Below, in pieces: positions 39,501-51,714 of a DNA stretch of 64,000 nucleotides. Numbering within the stretch: position 1 is the stretch's first letter; the number at the start of each line of letters is the position of its first letter. The position numbers and the translations under genes were made by a program. The stretch is from Andrena cerasifolii (taxonomy: Eukaryota; Arthropoda; Insecta; Hymenoptera; Andrenidae), in NCBI RefSeq assembly GCF_050908995.1, contig NC_135121.1, positions 7,688,001 through 7,752,000 on the forward strand. The letters are read 5' to 3'. The notes beneath the pieces are model-generated. The model worked only from the letters and a program-made list of their open reading frames with translations. It was not told the DNA's origin and ran no database searches.

Positions 39501-41410
39501 GACAGAGAACATGTGCCGCATCCCGTGCAGACTCGGCGGAATGGTGTTGCAGGGAATCGGATAGTTGCGTTTTTAACAAATTCTACCTGCTCTCGCGTGG
39601 ATCGCAGGAGAACGGTGTAAAATTGTGGTGCACTGGCTCTTGAAGTGGAAAGTGCCTCCAAGATTACTTATCTTCCAGTTTAATTCCATCCGCTGGAAGC
39701 TTTCGATCCTCGGAGCTTGAGAGTTTTCTCAATTCCAAGATTTCTCGATGCTCTGGAAACATTAGGATTCGATCCTGCGAGCTGATAATCATTTACAACA
39801 CGTTCCACGTCTCCCAAGCGATCTCCATTTAATCCCCAAGACTCAAAAACACCTTACGTCCGTTCCCAGGGGTTCCTTATTCCACGTCCACCCTCCCGCG
39901 TCTTCATTTCTATCCACCAACTGCCGCGAAGGTACATTGATCCCTGATTCACCATCAGCCATGGTGCTTGCACTTCTCGCCCACGCAATTGCGCCGGATG
40001 AAAACCTCGCCGGTCCGTAGCAACGTTCAGGCACCGAAAGGAAGGAATTCTGTGTAGAAGACGGTCGATCGATGTTCCTGGAAAAGCTCAGGCCGCTCTC
40101 AATGGCCTGTAGAACGAGGTCTTCCTCTTAATTTCTAATTTCATTACGTATAAGCCGAACGGGCCCCCATAATGGGCCCTGTTACCCCATAGGCCATCTG
40201 GCACGATCGCTTCGGAGGATCTGTATCTACATACCGATCGAACATAATCGATCGATCGGGGGATCGGTCGGCGGAACGACGCTGCTGGCCGGAACACCGG
40301 ACGATCAGCCGCGTTTTTAGTCGGGGGCCGCGTGTAATCATGCTGGCCCCGTCGAATTTACATGGCAAATTGCGCGAACGCCGGGCGTTTTCTTCCTGTT
40401 GCCAGCAACAACCGATGGATTCACTTGGCCGGGCGCGGGTGCCGCCGCGTTTACGGAAACGCGGCCCCGAAAGCAATGAGGAACTCGAAGGGAGGCCTAT
40501 TTCCAGCCGGGCGATCTGCTGGTCACACATTTTTCCATCCTACCTGCGATTTCGCCCAGCGAAAGGGAATTCAATGGGATCGTTATTCGGATATTAACAC
40601 ATTTTCAGTGTCCACTTGTTAATCACTATGGAGACACGTGTCTGCGTTTTCTGTAGGAAGTTTTGGCGTCGTTTGTGTTTTCGCGTCGATATTTTCGGGA
40701 AATCGTGTCAACGAAGCGGGGAAAAAATTGCTTTATGAGAAACTTTCCTAACAGAGGTGGTCTCAGACGTTTGCGCAACGAAAGGTGTCCCTTAGACTCC
40801 TCCCAGATTGGCTACCAATTTTATTTCAATATAAAAATTTCGAATAACGATTGGAAGTTAAAAAAAAAATGAATCGTCATGGGTCGAATAGAGTTAACCC
40901 GGCTATTTTTTTTGAACTTATATTCGTTATTGGAAATTGATTGAAATAACAATTTCGCCCATCTCCGGATTGGTAGCTAACGAATTTCTCGAATGAGATG
41001 TTTGCGCTCGGCGTCACGTACGCTTTGGTCCCGTGTTTAATTGTATCAAGATCCGAGGATGCTGCGATCATCGTTTAACGAACAGATATAAATGCGATCC
41101 CGTGTGGAAGGGGGGGAGAGAGTGTTACGTTTCGTGCCCTCGTAGCCGCTGAATAAGATTCTTTCCAGGGAGAGTGGCGACGGCAGGGGCCTTACTGTGA
41201 GTCGATAAGGCACACATTAATTGAAGAACAACATCCGGCAAAAGAGCTGGTGGCCGCTGGCGTGACATCATTGTTTACGGCGGAACGAAAACTGAATTAA
41301 ACGGACCCCCCCTCGTCGGAGCTGGGCGACTCGACGCGAAGGGTAATTTCAGAGTGATAATGGTCACGGGAGCTCTCCTTCCTAACCGCGATACTTTTCA
41401 ATAGCTTCGA
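36541..41410. other. No gene seen
   Basis: Unique, moderately GC-rich sequence. A weak inverted repeat flanks about 40,805-40,990. Confidence 0.45.
39421..39500. repeat. GC-rich hairpin followed by an A16 run
   Basis: CGCCCCAACCA (39421-39431) and TGGTTGGGGCG (39456-39466) form a perfect 11-bp stem with a 24-nt loop. A run of 16 A follows at 39485-39500. Confidence 0.85.
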
Positions 41411-41412
41411 TA

Positions 41413-42141
41413 CCGTAAAATGGGGGAACATTGGCAGCAGGGGATAACATTGGCACATGCCGGGGTTACATTGGCACCTATATATACGCATGAACATATA
41501 AAGACGCATTCGAGATCGAGATTTTAGGTACTGAATTGTTTCAACGTTTGCGGTTGGATATCCAATAATCGCCTGGCAAATAGATAACTTTGTTACGTTA
41601 TACATTTTATTATTAATAACATTAGATCGCAATAATGCCTAGATCTTATACAGCGACTCGTAGCTGATGTTAGAACTGGAATGTCTCAACAGCAAGCTAG
41701 TAAAAAATATAATATAAGTGGAGGTACTATTCAAAACCATTTGAAACGTTCTTGTACCAAGCGTGTGGGGCATCCAACTACTTTAAGCACTGATGAAGAA
41801 AAAGTTATAGTAAATACAATGTTGGCGGTGGCTACATGGGGTTATCCTTTAAACCCATTTGACATGAAAGCAATGGTTAAAAAATATCTCGATAAAAAAG
41901 GAGTAAATATCCAACCTGTTACTGCTATTTATACGATGTGCCAATGTTACCCCGTATCGGCTGGTATTTAACTTGTATTAAAGAAGAAAATGACAAAATT
42001 TTTATGCGTTTTAACACTTGTAGTACAACCACGAAACATGCAATGTTATGATAGGATACTTAAAGCAACTGTAAATATTTTAATTTTTACATTATATAAA
42101 ATAATGTATCAGAAACCTGCCAGTGTTCCCCCATTTTACGG
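41413..42141 (+). mobile_element. Internally deleted pogo/Tigger-like transposon
   Basis: Inverted termini CCGTAAAATGGGGGAACA are flanked by TA (41411-41412 and 42142-42143). Total length is 729 bp. Subterminal copies of acattggca occur at about 41428, 41450 and 41468. The interior keeps part of the transposase DNA-binding region and then jumps back to terminal-like sequence (ccaatgttacccc at about 41940), so the catalytic domain has been deleted. Confidence 0.85.
41681..41971 (+). pseudogene. Transposase N-terminal helix-turn-helix fragment (pogo/Tigger)
   Basis: The frame is open and extends upstream as RLVADVRTGMSQQQASKKYN, matching the expected pattern of a pipsqueak-type helix-turn-helix: an ASKKYNISGGTIQNHL recognition segment, then GHPTTLSTDEEKVIVN, then WGYPLNPFDM, which resembles the start of the CENP-B-type second domain. 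An ATG at 41636 opens MPRSY, the usual start of this family, but is out of frame, showing a small deletion near the N-terminus. The frame ends where the element is internally deleted, so there is no DDE domain. It could at most give a DNA-binding peptide. Confidence 0.7.
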
Positions 42142-42269
42142 TACTTTCCATCCACAACCGGTCACTGCTAATTCACTCGACGATGTTATACGATATCCTA
42201 TTTCCTAAGTAGTTGCATCAATTCAGAAACACTTGGAGTCGTTGAAAAATTACAATCGATTCGAAGTCG

Positions 42270-42273
42270 AATT

Positions 42274-42304
<31 letters not shown>
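42270..42304. repeat. (ATTT)n microsatellite
   Basis: About eight ATTT units. On the minus strand this reads (AAAT)n and could be the tail of a truncated retroposon, but no retroposon body was recognised. Confidence 0.9.
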
Positions 42305-43367
42305 CACTTGTATTATAACTTAACGATTCAAATTTTAGAGCTTCGCCATGAGACGGTGGTGTTATAGGTTCATGGAAACCGAACCTTAAGTTACTAGATG
42401 TTACTAGGTTGTGAGCACTGACTCCCAACAGACACGCGATTACTATATCATCTCGTAGAGTCACATACAGCTGCTGTGACGTCTTCTCTTAGTCTTAAGT
42501 AATAATAAATATCATTTTTAATCTATCAAAGATATTGTTTGGTTTAATACGAACCAAAAATATAACAGTTGGAGCTTGTCCACCTGTCGCTTCTAATGGA
42601 AACTCCCAGTGTCCGACTGTCGCACTAAAGTTCGATGAAGCGTTCGCGATAAACGACCTCTCCGCGAATCGGTCGAATTCGAGGTGGCCGAATTCTGAAT
42701 TCTGCATCCGGGCGCGAGATGGAGGGGGATGAATTTTGTTGAGAATGATTCGATCGCGGCGAAGGATGGGATGGAGGGAAAAGACAATTTCGCAAGCGGC
42801 GAGGAGGATGACGCGCGAAAGGCTGGAGGAAGGAGAATGGAAGGGCTGTAACTGGAGCGACCGCGTCCCAGGGTCATCGCGGTGGCCCCCGTTTTACGAG
42901 CTTCCTTCGAGCAGCAGCCACACGATGAGGAGTCGAAGGACTGGCGAAAGGAAGAAGAGGACGACAGAGGTGGGAGTGGAAGGCCGCTAGAGCGAATGGC
43001 TCTGCCAAATTAGCCGTGATTTATGGGCACGGCCGGCCAATATTCCATTCTATTAACATCACATTATACGTCCGTAAAATTACGTACCAACCGCCACGGT
43101 TTTCGGGAGCCCCGTCAGGGCACAAAGTAATCTTTCCATCGATGGCTCCCTCGATCACCTGTTTGCATCCTCGACGAGCTTTGCGCCGACTTCGCCGGTC
43201 AATCGGATCTACAGTCGGGAGGCTAGAAGAGTAAGACCATAAAGAGACAGAAATATTGTCTCTGTCGTGTTTGTTGCGCAACCGATCTGCTAAGGGGGGT
43301 TCTCTACTAACAGCCCCAAAAGTAACTGATATTTAAGAATTTTTTCTTTTAAAACTGTTGGTCGTAT

Positions 43368-43931
43368 TTGATTAAACTCTTTTGGAATATAAGGAGGCAT
43401 CTTTAAACTTGCTGAAAATATTTTTTTTATGTCGAACCTTCTTATTATTTATTAATTATTGTGAAATGTTCTACACCTCTTAGTCGATGTGTGTAGCACC
43501 TATCACAGTCATCTGATTGGGGAAAAAATAGAAGTTTCTTAAAGTTAGATACTTTACGCTGGGATTGGTCCAGTTTAAAGAGAAAGAAATGAAAAATTGA
43601 AACAGTCATAGCGTTTGAAAGAAAAAGCAAGTTATTTTCCTTAGACAAATTTTTCATATTATTGTTTATATCGACGAACAAAAGTATTCTAAATAGAAAC
43701 TGAAATTAAAATTCTAGATCCAGTCCCGACGTAAATTATTTCACTTTAAGAAAATTGTCTTCTTCTTTGCAATCAGATGACTGTGACAGGTACTACCCCT
43801 GACGTCAACGTCGTCGAAGAGGTTAACACGTTTGCACAACAGTTAATAACAAATAAGAAAGTTCGACATAAAAGAAAATTCTAGAAGTTTAAAGACGTCT
43901 CCTAATAACCCAAAAGAGTTTAATGCAATAT
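43368..43931. repeat. Fold-back repeat
   Basis: Arms at about 43368-43521 and 43769-43931 are complementary. Landmarks are attaaactcttttgg outside and cacagtcatctgattg inside, with a loop of about 245 bp. Confidence 0.78.
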
Positions 43932-45045
43932 CAACAATAGTTAAAAAGAAAAAAAAAATTATAAATCTCCTCTCAAGGCAAATTTAGAGTTTGCACTTTG
44001 AACGTGCATCGCGGATAATTCACTCGTGAATGCGAATTCATCAAAAGCAGAGACTGGCTCTACTAAAAAAATATTATATTTTTCACAGTGTACCATATTT
44101 TTTTTTATCACGTTTGGCCATAAAGTACTATATTTTCCCGGAAAAAGCTGGCAACGCAAGCTGAGATTCCCTTACTTCGTGGCTAAGGGCGTCTTGACTC
44201 GACGAGTGATTCTGTTCTTCCGAAAATTCGACTATCTCGCTTACATTTCCACTGGACAGTGGAGGCTCCGCGAGGGATGATGTATTTTTCCACGTAAGCG
44301 TTACCGACAACATATTTACCACCGCGCGACAACATTTTTCGCAACCGTTGACATGTATCAATTTGCAAACGGCAAACACCCGTCCATTCGTGGGAACGAT
44401 GGGCTTGATGGTTTCGTTTCGAGGCTAAATAAATCGACGGGGAGTTTGTTGCTCGGCCAGTGGACGGGGTGTTTCCATTGCGCTTTATAAAAAAATAAAA
44501 GATCGACGAATTCTATCGCGACTTTAAATCCTGCATTATTCCCCGCTCGATTTGCATTATTGTTGTACGTCGAAGTGAACGTGATCGGTGGTGCAACGTT
44601 ATCGGGTTATTGGCCAGTCGGTTTTTTAACATTTTTACGGGTCGCGCGTGCGCCGGCGAAGGCTGCAAGGTGCGCGCTGGTATTCCATTGTACAATGACC
44701 GATCGGCGATCGACAGTTCGTAGCGTCGAATAGCTGCGGCGCACAATGTTGCATTCTATTGCAACATTATACGTACACGTGGCAGGCATCGAGTTGCATG
44801 CCGCGATGCGTGCGCCCGTTTAATTAATTCCCTGATATCCACCCCTTGTGGGATCCATTCTGGGCGTTCAGCGAATATCCTGGCGAATACTAAGCATTAA
44901 TCTCGTTGCAGCAACGTTTCAGCCACGAGTTTTTTTTTATCGGTTAATTAACGATACTCGATATAGTATCGCTGCGATCGGGCGGGGGTAGAATGGAGGA
45001 CGATAGGGCGGGGAAATGTTTAAAAATGGAGCATTCGCCCGGGAT

Positions 45046-45492
45046 GACTCACAAAGGAGCATCCCGAACCCGGAAATTGAAAAAAAATTCTGAAACTTCG
45101 CGAATATGTAGGGAATTTCCCCCTGATTACAACGCAATTTTTGTTTGCTGCCCAAATTCACTCTAAGGGAGTGTAAATTGACCCTTGAAAATCCGGTTAT
45201 TTTCCGATTTTCTGTTATAACTCGTGAACTGTAAAATAATTTTTTTATCAAATGATAGACCTAATTAAAAGAAGTAACTTTTGTCTTGAATTTTTTTTTC
45301 TATCTCTTACATTTCACGAGTTATAACACGAAATCGGGAAATAGCCGAATTTTCGGGGGTTAATTTCACCCCCTTCGAGTGAATTTCGGCAGCAAACAAA
45401 AATTGCATTGTAATCAGGAGGAAATCCTCTACATATTGACAAAGTTTCAGAATTTTTTGAATTTTCGGGTTCGGGATCTTCCCTTGTCACCC
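45046..45492. repeat. Fold-back repeat
   Basis: Arms at about 45046-45248 and 45290-45492 are complementary with moderate divergence. Paired words include catcccgaacccg, caatttttgtttgctgcc and ttataactcgtgaa. The loop is about 40 bp. Confidence 0.8.
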
Positions 45493-47036
45493 CCCTTGAA
45501 TTATTAATATATAAAGCCGAAAGTGTTTGTGTGTTTGTCTGTTACTTAAAAACCTTCGAACGGTAAACTCTGGGGGCACGAAATGTGTCTTATTATGCCT
45601 GGCTAATCCAGATAAATGTGACTATTTTCACACAAAACAAAGCAATAAATAAAATATTTTTTTGTATAAAATCAGAATCTAACTTGCGAGCGAAATAAAG
45701 CGAGTTATACTTATTTAATACAATACAAGAATAGAGAATTGACTTTATGTCACAGCGTTGACGCGGCGCTCGGAGCTGGAGCGTTTGCAGTCCCAGATTT
45801 ATTTTTATTATTCGAATATTATTATTTTTTTTCATAAACGCAGATGAATGATTTTTTTTTCAAACACTAATTCTTCATTTTTCATCGTTGAAAAAATATT
45901 ATTCTAGTGCCGCGAAGTCCGGCGCTAACCAAACAAATATCCGAGTTACCTAAAAGCTGCGAAATTGATCGCCGGCGTTGCCACGTGCAAACGTTTCACT
46001 GGAAGCACGAAGCGGAGCTGGATCGTGTATTTGAGTCTGTCGCGTGCAAAATCGCCACTGACCGATTCACCGGTCACAGAGCAGAAAAGTGGCACAAAGG
46101 AAGATCATACAGCTCCTCGATCTCTTCCCCGTCGAATCAATCAAGAGGATCCCCCCCCCCTTCGACCACCTTCGATCCAGCGATCACGCCAACTCGGTCG
46201 GACAGTTTTCTAGATCGCGTTCTACGATCAAGACTCTGCTTCGTTCCCGAAAAAACGGAGCGGCGCGCGCTGGGGATCGGGGAAACCGTCGATCGGATAG
46301 GGCCCAACGGCGGAACGGAGCGGCCGTACGGTTTATATTATGTATATGTATGCATCGGTTGCTCAACGATGCGAACGGCGGTAGCCATTTTGAAGCTGGG
46401 GCCCGGTTTCGTGGCTTCGCTCCTCTGCTCTGCGCCGGGGGAGAGAAAGGACGCGACCAGGAGGAAGATACCTGTGGGCCAGACGGGGACCTGGAACGCG
46501 GGGGAGGAGGCGGAGGGGGAAGGGGGGAGGTTACGGGAGAGGGTGGCTTCTGGCTCATTGGGTAGACGTACAAATTCGTCGCGACGTATCCGTGGATTAC
46601 GTGAGGGCCCCGCACCTTTGGGTCCCCGAACTTCTTCGGTGCCACTTCTCCACGGGGCCCAGCGCGACCAGGGAACGCCGCGCCGCGGAGAGAGGGAACA
46701 GGGTCCCCCAGGTCTTATCTTCGACATCGGTCCCGAGCTTCCTTCTTAACGGGTGACCGGACACGAGCTACGCGCGTACGCGACGCGTCTCCCCCGACCG
46801 CCCATCCCCCCTTCATCCCCCATTGCTGCTAAGGCACGGTGGGCGCCGAGGTTAGTTTCACCGCAGACCCCGTTCCAGCGTCCTCGGGTGACTCGGTTAC
46901 GCGAACCTTATCGAGGAGATAAGATAACGCGTCGATTGGTACTGTCAATGGTAAAGTTAAGCGTACCGGCCACCTGCCGCTCCTGGGTAGGTATATTCCG
47001 CGACGGCATCCTCCGTGGAAACGATTTCCTAATAGA
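45493..47036. other. No supported gene; GC-rich block with the longest open frame of the window
   Basis: A 280-codon + strand frame (45907-46749) overlaps open frames of 158 codons on the same strand and 153 and 129 codons on the other. Its composition is dominated by Arg, Gly, Pro and Ser, so I treat it as accidental. Confidence 0.4.
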
Positions 47037-47044
47037 CTCTCGGT

Positions 47045-48187
47045 TAGTGTTCCTTCTCGAGAATAGCTTCTCGAGAATTTCTCGAGATATTTTATAATTG
47101 CTTATTTCTTATTTCTCGAGAAATACTATAATTTCTCGAGAAACTTAAGTCTAGGGAAAATATTATAAATCTCATTTATTTTCGTAAATGAATGTATTAC
47201 TAGTTAACCGTGAACGTACAAACACATCTACAATTTACAATACATTTTATTAATAACATTAGAACCTATATGAATTCAAATAGAGAATCACAGCACAGAA
47301 GATTCGATATTATTAACTGCTGAAGGTGCTTTTAAATTCTTATTTAGAAATTTAGAAAAATTGTGTACTGAATTAAGTACCTAATGAGTTTCTTGTGGCT
47401 AGGGGTTGAAACGGTTTCGAGAATACCTGTTTCAAACTGTTACATATCGGTTCTGACTGAAACAGTTATGAAGAACCGATATTCTAAATAACTGTTATAA
47501 GGAACCGAAATTTCTGGCTATATCGATTTCGGTTACGGTTCTGTAGAACCGATATAATATCGGTTCTGTAAAACCGGAATCGAAACCGATATAGGCCAGA
47601 ACCGTTTTCACTCGTAACTGTTTCAAGATGACTTCGGTTCTCGTAACTGTTTCGAGATCCGAAACCGATATCACAACTGTTTTCAACCCCTGCTTGTGGC
47701 TATTAAAGAAGAAATATAGAGAAGAACAGATAAGACTATTGTATCCCGTATAAAATTTTTGCACGATCCAGAAATTCTTCCAAAAGAGTCAAAAAACGTA
47801 ATTTTTCATTTAACAGCCAAGATAGATATATATAAAACGTGAAAATATAACAGCAACAGATTTTGCCACAAAAAAAGAAATAGATTCTTTGACGCTACAT
47901 TAGACGCATCGTGCTATTTAAAAATAATTTTTAAAACCAAACAGTAATGTTTCGCTTTGTGCAAATTTTGTATTAAATAAATAAATTTACCAATCATATT
48001 TAATATCTATTTTATCATTTACACAAGTTTTGTATAAATTAGACAGAGATAATCAAATAGCAAAAGTTTACTTGTGTGTTTGACAAATATTATCAACATT
48101 ATTCCAAAAACATAATTTTTATTTTAAAATATGATCTCATTTCTGATTTCCCGAGGAACAAAAAACATGGAGAAATCAGGAACACTA
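47045..48187. mobile_element. hAT-type element, host of a nested hAT MITE
   Basis: The ends are TAGTGTTCCT and its complement. The 8-bp flanks are CTCTCGGT (47037-47044) and CTCTCGAT (48188-48195), 7 of 8 identical, as expected of hAT insertions. Removing the nested insert (47400-47692 plus one 8-bp duplication) leaves about 840 bp. A short coding trace on the + strand (RIKFLHDPEILPKESKN, about 47747-47800) may be the last remnant of a transposase. Near the left end there are several copies of the palindrome TCTCGAGA. Confidence 0.8.
47400..47692. mobile_element. Nested hAT MITE
   Basis: The termini are (t)AGGGGTTGAAA and TTTCAACCCCTG, and the exact 8-bp duplication CTTGTGGC flanks the insert (47392-47399 and 47693-47700). 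The 293-bp body consists of repeated inverted words around aaccgatat and tttcggttc, giving a complex multi-hairpin structure. It has no coding capacity. Confidence 0.88.
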
Positions 48188-48571
48188 CTCTCGATAGAAA
48201 AGGCTGGGGGTGTTTTCCCGATTCGAAGGAGATCGATACCATCGGCTCCACCTATACATCCTCCATCCCCGAAATCACAGGTACGATTGGATTGCCCGCA
48301 GCTCATCGGAAAATTCTAATGTAAGAGATGGTCGAAGGGGGGGGGGTGGTTGGCCGACGGAGAGGGTGAGCAGGGGGCAGCAGGGAGAGGAAGAGAGAAA
48401 GGAGAGCACGGAGCTCGTGTTTCCGGCCGGGTGAACAACAATGCCCGCAGACAAATGAGCATCCCGCCTCCATTGTTCGCTTCATCGGCACGGCGCAGCC
48501 TCTCCCCTTGGTACCCACCCCGGTCCCGCTTTACGCCCCCCTCCCACCCCTCTGGGCGCCGTGATCGTAGG

Positions 48572-48616
48572 CCCCACGTCGTCGTCGTCCGCGTCCTCGT
48601 CGTCGGCGTCGAACCC
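48572..48616. repeat. (GTC)n-like trinucleotide tract
   Basis: Imperfect cgtcgtcgtcgtccgcgtcc-type repeat within a GC-rich stretch. Stop-free frames overlap it but are not supported as genes. Confidence 0.8.
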
Positions 48617-49894
48617 TCGAACACCCGGCTGGGGGGTCCTCGATCAACCTGATGCGGGCCAACACCGATTAAACATCTCTGCTTCGTCGAATCTCCGTCA
48701 ACGGGCACCCCCTCCAAACCCCTTGCCCCCTCCCTCCGCGCTGCCCCGGCTCGCTGGTGCCGGGCTGTTCTTTTGTCTCCTCGCGGTAAGATCCTACCGC
48801 GTCTTCTCCCTCTATTTTTACCCTCATTGTCTCCACCGTGCTCGCTCGATGAAAATAACGTATATATGCGTCGACGTCCGCTCGGGTAGCTCGTCGATTC
48901 TTCCCTTTTTCCCTTGTCCTCTCCGTCCTCTCGCTTCCTTTTTCACTCCCGCTACATTCGCCCGTCTCGCTCCACCTCGCCCCGAATCGTGATCGTTTAT
49001 TTGGCGCTCGATGCCAGGAGGGGTTCGACGTTGCAAATTTCGTGTACGAATGCATCGACGCGGGGGCGTCGGGGGGATCGATGGTTGTGGATCTATGTAC
49101 TTAGTCCCGCGGGGTTGCTGACGATTGAGTATTACGATGCTGGTTTTTTTTTCAGAGGAGAGTTTGCATTCGATGGGCACACATGTGTCTTCTTCGATTA
49201 ATCATAGCAGCGGCTCTATTTGGTATTAAATAAGGCAAACGGGAGATGAGACTGTAGCTCGCTTCGACGAAGAAAGGAGCTTTGAATTTTAAAGGAAATA
49301 CAGTCGGAGTTTCGAAGAAGAGGTAAGGGATTCTTGGAAATACCGCGCCGAGGGAAATAGCGGTATCATTTTCGCCCGCCAGATATATTTCCATTGTTTA
49401 AATAAGGTTTACCAGCGTGTGCCGTTACACGCCGTCGGAGGTAAATCATACACGAAATTTATCGAATCATCGGAGCATTTTCGATCTCGTATTGTTATAC
49501 GACTGGTATTACGATGTTAGCCAAACTGTATCGCGGTTAATCGACATTATTAACGCGATTTTACTTTATTTACCCACCGCCGTGTTTTACAGTACCGCCG
49601 GTCGACCGACATCCCGTAAACCTAACGAACTCGCAATAACGCGCAATTTCATCGGGATACATGATTTTCATCTTTCAATTTCGCCTAACCGTAACATAAT
49701 AATAGAGGCTGTTTCGAAACATCAGTTAATCGTCCACGCAGTCGCTCATTCCCATTCGATGGCCAGTAATCGTTCCATAATGATCGTTCACCCTTCCACT
49801 TCCGCTTTTTATCGATCCCCTTTTCCCATTTCCTCCAACATTCTATCACAACGCGAAACCAATGCCTCCTACGCAAAATTTCCATTCGTAATCT

Positions 49895-50120
49895 TCCCCG
49901 TTGACCCATTTTCAACCCCTTCGCGATTCTCTGTGTATCTCCAAGGCTGAACAACTTGGCACCCAAATCCACGCGAATTTTTTCTCTCCTATGAGACCAG
50001 TACCTGCCAAAGAAACTCTCTTTCCGCGGTCTTCCCCGTCGCCCCGTTTTCAACCCATTCACAAAACTCTGTGTATCTCCGAAGTCAAACAACTTAGGGC
50101 CCGAGTCCACACGAACCTTT
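49895..50120. repeat. 138-bp diverged tandem duplication
   Basis: Two copies of a 138-bp unit (about 49860-49975 and 49976-50112) share ctctgtgtatctccaagg and acaacttggg-type words. On the minus strand the frame is open through both copies (KLFDFGDTQSFVNGLKTG and KLFSLGDTQRIAKGLKMG), because the period is a multiple of three. Confidence 0.7.
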
Positions 50121-50800
50121 CCTCTCGTTTTGGGTGGCCCTGCAACCTCCCAGGGTTTGCTACGTTAAAACCGGAAGTAGCCTGCGCACAGGTACCCGCG
50201 GATTGCATCTGGCCGCGTTCATGAAGCCCAGCGTTGCACGGCCACTTAAAGTGTGCGTTTTAGGATGCGCAGTGGGCTGTTAATAAAATGGTAACGCGAG
50301 AGACTCTGGAGGACCAGATGTCGTGCAAGGATCCAGCATCCTCTGGTTCCATTCATGGCTCCCGTGGCGGAGCACCTTGCTCGGGCCCGAACAGCGTCGA
50401 CCTCCTGCACCACAGAAATTCGATACTGCTCGGTACCTCGGGACACCGTGCGTTATATTCCTACTCGTCTGTATTCCGACTTGTTCCAATTTCCAATTCC
50501 ACCGAGCAGCCAGAAGCTATCCGAGTCCCTCCCCAGCAGCAGCTATCATCGATATCTCCCAACAAAATTTCCGTATCTACGCGAATGTCTGCATTTATAT
50601 TAGCGACGGGAAGCAATGTACACTACCGCGCTTAGGGTGACCGAATCCGTCGATGGTTTGGATAGCGACGATTGGAGAAAGCGGTTCTGTTGACGGGTGA
50701 GATATTCAGCATCCCTGATTAAATGGAATTTAACATCCTTTTTCTTGTAAAGAAATCTGAAAGGTGCGGTGCGAGATCATGGATGAAGACTTCTTTCGGT

Positions 50801-51453
50801 CTAGTTGTGGATGGCTTTTTGTTTGATCGTCACTCTTTCCTCGAAGGCCTCTATGTCGTTCAATAGATCTTGGTACGGCTGTTCCACCGTGTCGGCGAAT
50901 TCTGTGGATCTGAATAAAATGGGCCAGGTAATGGAGCTGAATTTTAATTAGGATCGCGTTTCTTCCATTTACTTGTAATTCACTTCCGCGTGGCAGACCT
51001 TGCACGCTTCACCTGCCGCAAGTGCCACTTTGTCCAAGCCGCGTTGCTGAAAGACTTTTAATTGGTCGTGCCACATCCTTCTGTGTGGCTTTGGAGCTGA
51101 GTGATCGGCATGCTCCACTTTCGATGATTTCTTTCCTATGTTCGAGTTTCGACAGTTAAATTAGATTGGATATATTTGAGGTTATGTTTGGAGGTAAGTA
51201 TGTTAGGTGCTACGATTTTATTAATGGTTATCTTTGGTACCCTAATTTCCTTATAATATTATTCGGAATATCATTATTCGACAAATACAGCTTAAAATTG
51301 GTTCAGGTGATTATTACTTGATTTTATTCCGTGAGGTTTTAAAGGTTTAGTGGAATCTATGAAAGCCCAGAATTCTTTCACTTTAGCACGCTGACTTGAA
51401 CCAAGCTGCTTATTAAAAGCCAGTTCCATGCAAACTTTATCAATTTGCGCCAT
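50801..51453 (-). CDS. Three-exon gene for an unrecognised 135-residue protein
   Basis: Exon 1 is 51453-51318 (ATG, 45 codons plus 1 base), exon 2 is 51135-50973 (163 nt) and exon 3 is 50909-50801 (stop TAG). Intron 1 (51317-51136, 182 bp) runs gtaataat to aacatag; intron 2 (50972-50910, 63 bp) runs gtaaatgg to tattcag. Split codons AGA (Arg46) and AAA (Lys100) join cleanly and the frame is open throughout. An in-frame TAA lies just upstream, so the ATG of MAQIDKVCMEL is the chosen start. The protein has an N-terminal segment with EFWAFIDS, a basic patch (KSRKKSS, residues 44-50), RRMWHDQLKVFQQRGL, a C-x2-C-H motif (C90, C93, H94), and a charged, probably helical end (DLLNDIEAFEERVTIKQ). No signal peptide or membrane segment is evident. 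I do not recognise the family and assign no function. It stands alone between non-coding stretches and a hAT element. Confidence 0.78.
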
Positions 51454-51714
51454 GATATTCAAGTATAATACCGCCAATTAAATCAAATACAAAAAGCGTC
51501 ACTTCCGTTGGCGAAAAGTCACTAGATGAAGGGGAATACGTATGAATCGGCCGTCTAGAGATGTTACTATCGCAACGCCGTCGATAATGTAACATTCTAC
51601 CACCTATGTAGGTAAAACTAAATTCCCGTCATATCTAATTCCAATTTTAACCGCTAGTAGGATTGCCTCAGACTTCCGCTCCGAATCGATAACGCAACAC
51701 CATGATGTTTAAAG

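Larger units (their letters stand above)
48196..50800. other. No supported gene upstream of the small gene's 3' end
   Basis: GC-rich at 48,300-49,000, then mixed. 50288-50640 is open in all three + frames and cannot be assigned. The 138-bp duplication is described separately. Confidence 0.4.

Noticed and set aside
45907..46749. 280-codon + strand open frame, the longest in the window
   Set aside because: It lies in a CpG-rich block where frames on both strands are also open; the peptide is dominated by Arg, Gly, Pro and Ser with no family-like segment.
49417..49950. 177-codon + strand open frame
   Set aside because: No recognisable domain, no splice support, and it runs into a non-coding tandem duplication.
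50288..50640. Open in three + strand frames
   Set aside because: Simultaneous openness in all frames points to composition; none could be tied to the neighbouring small gene.
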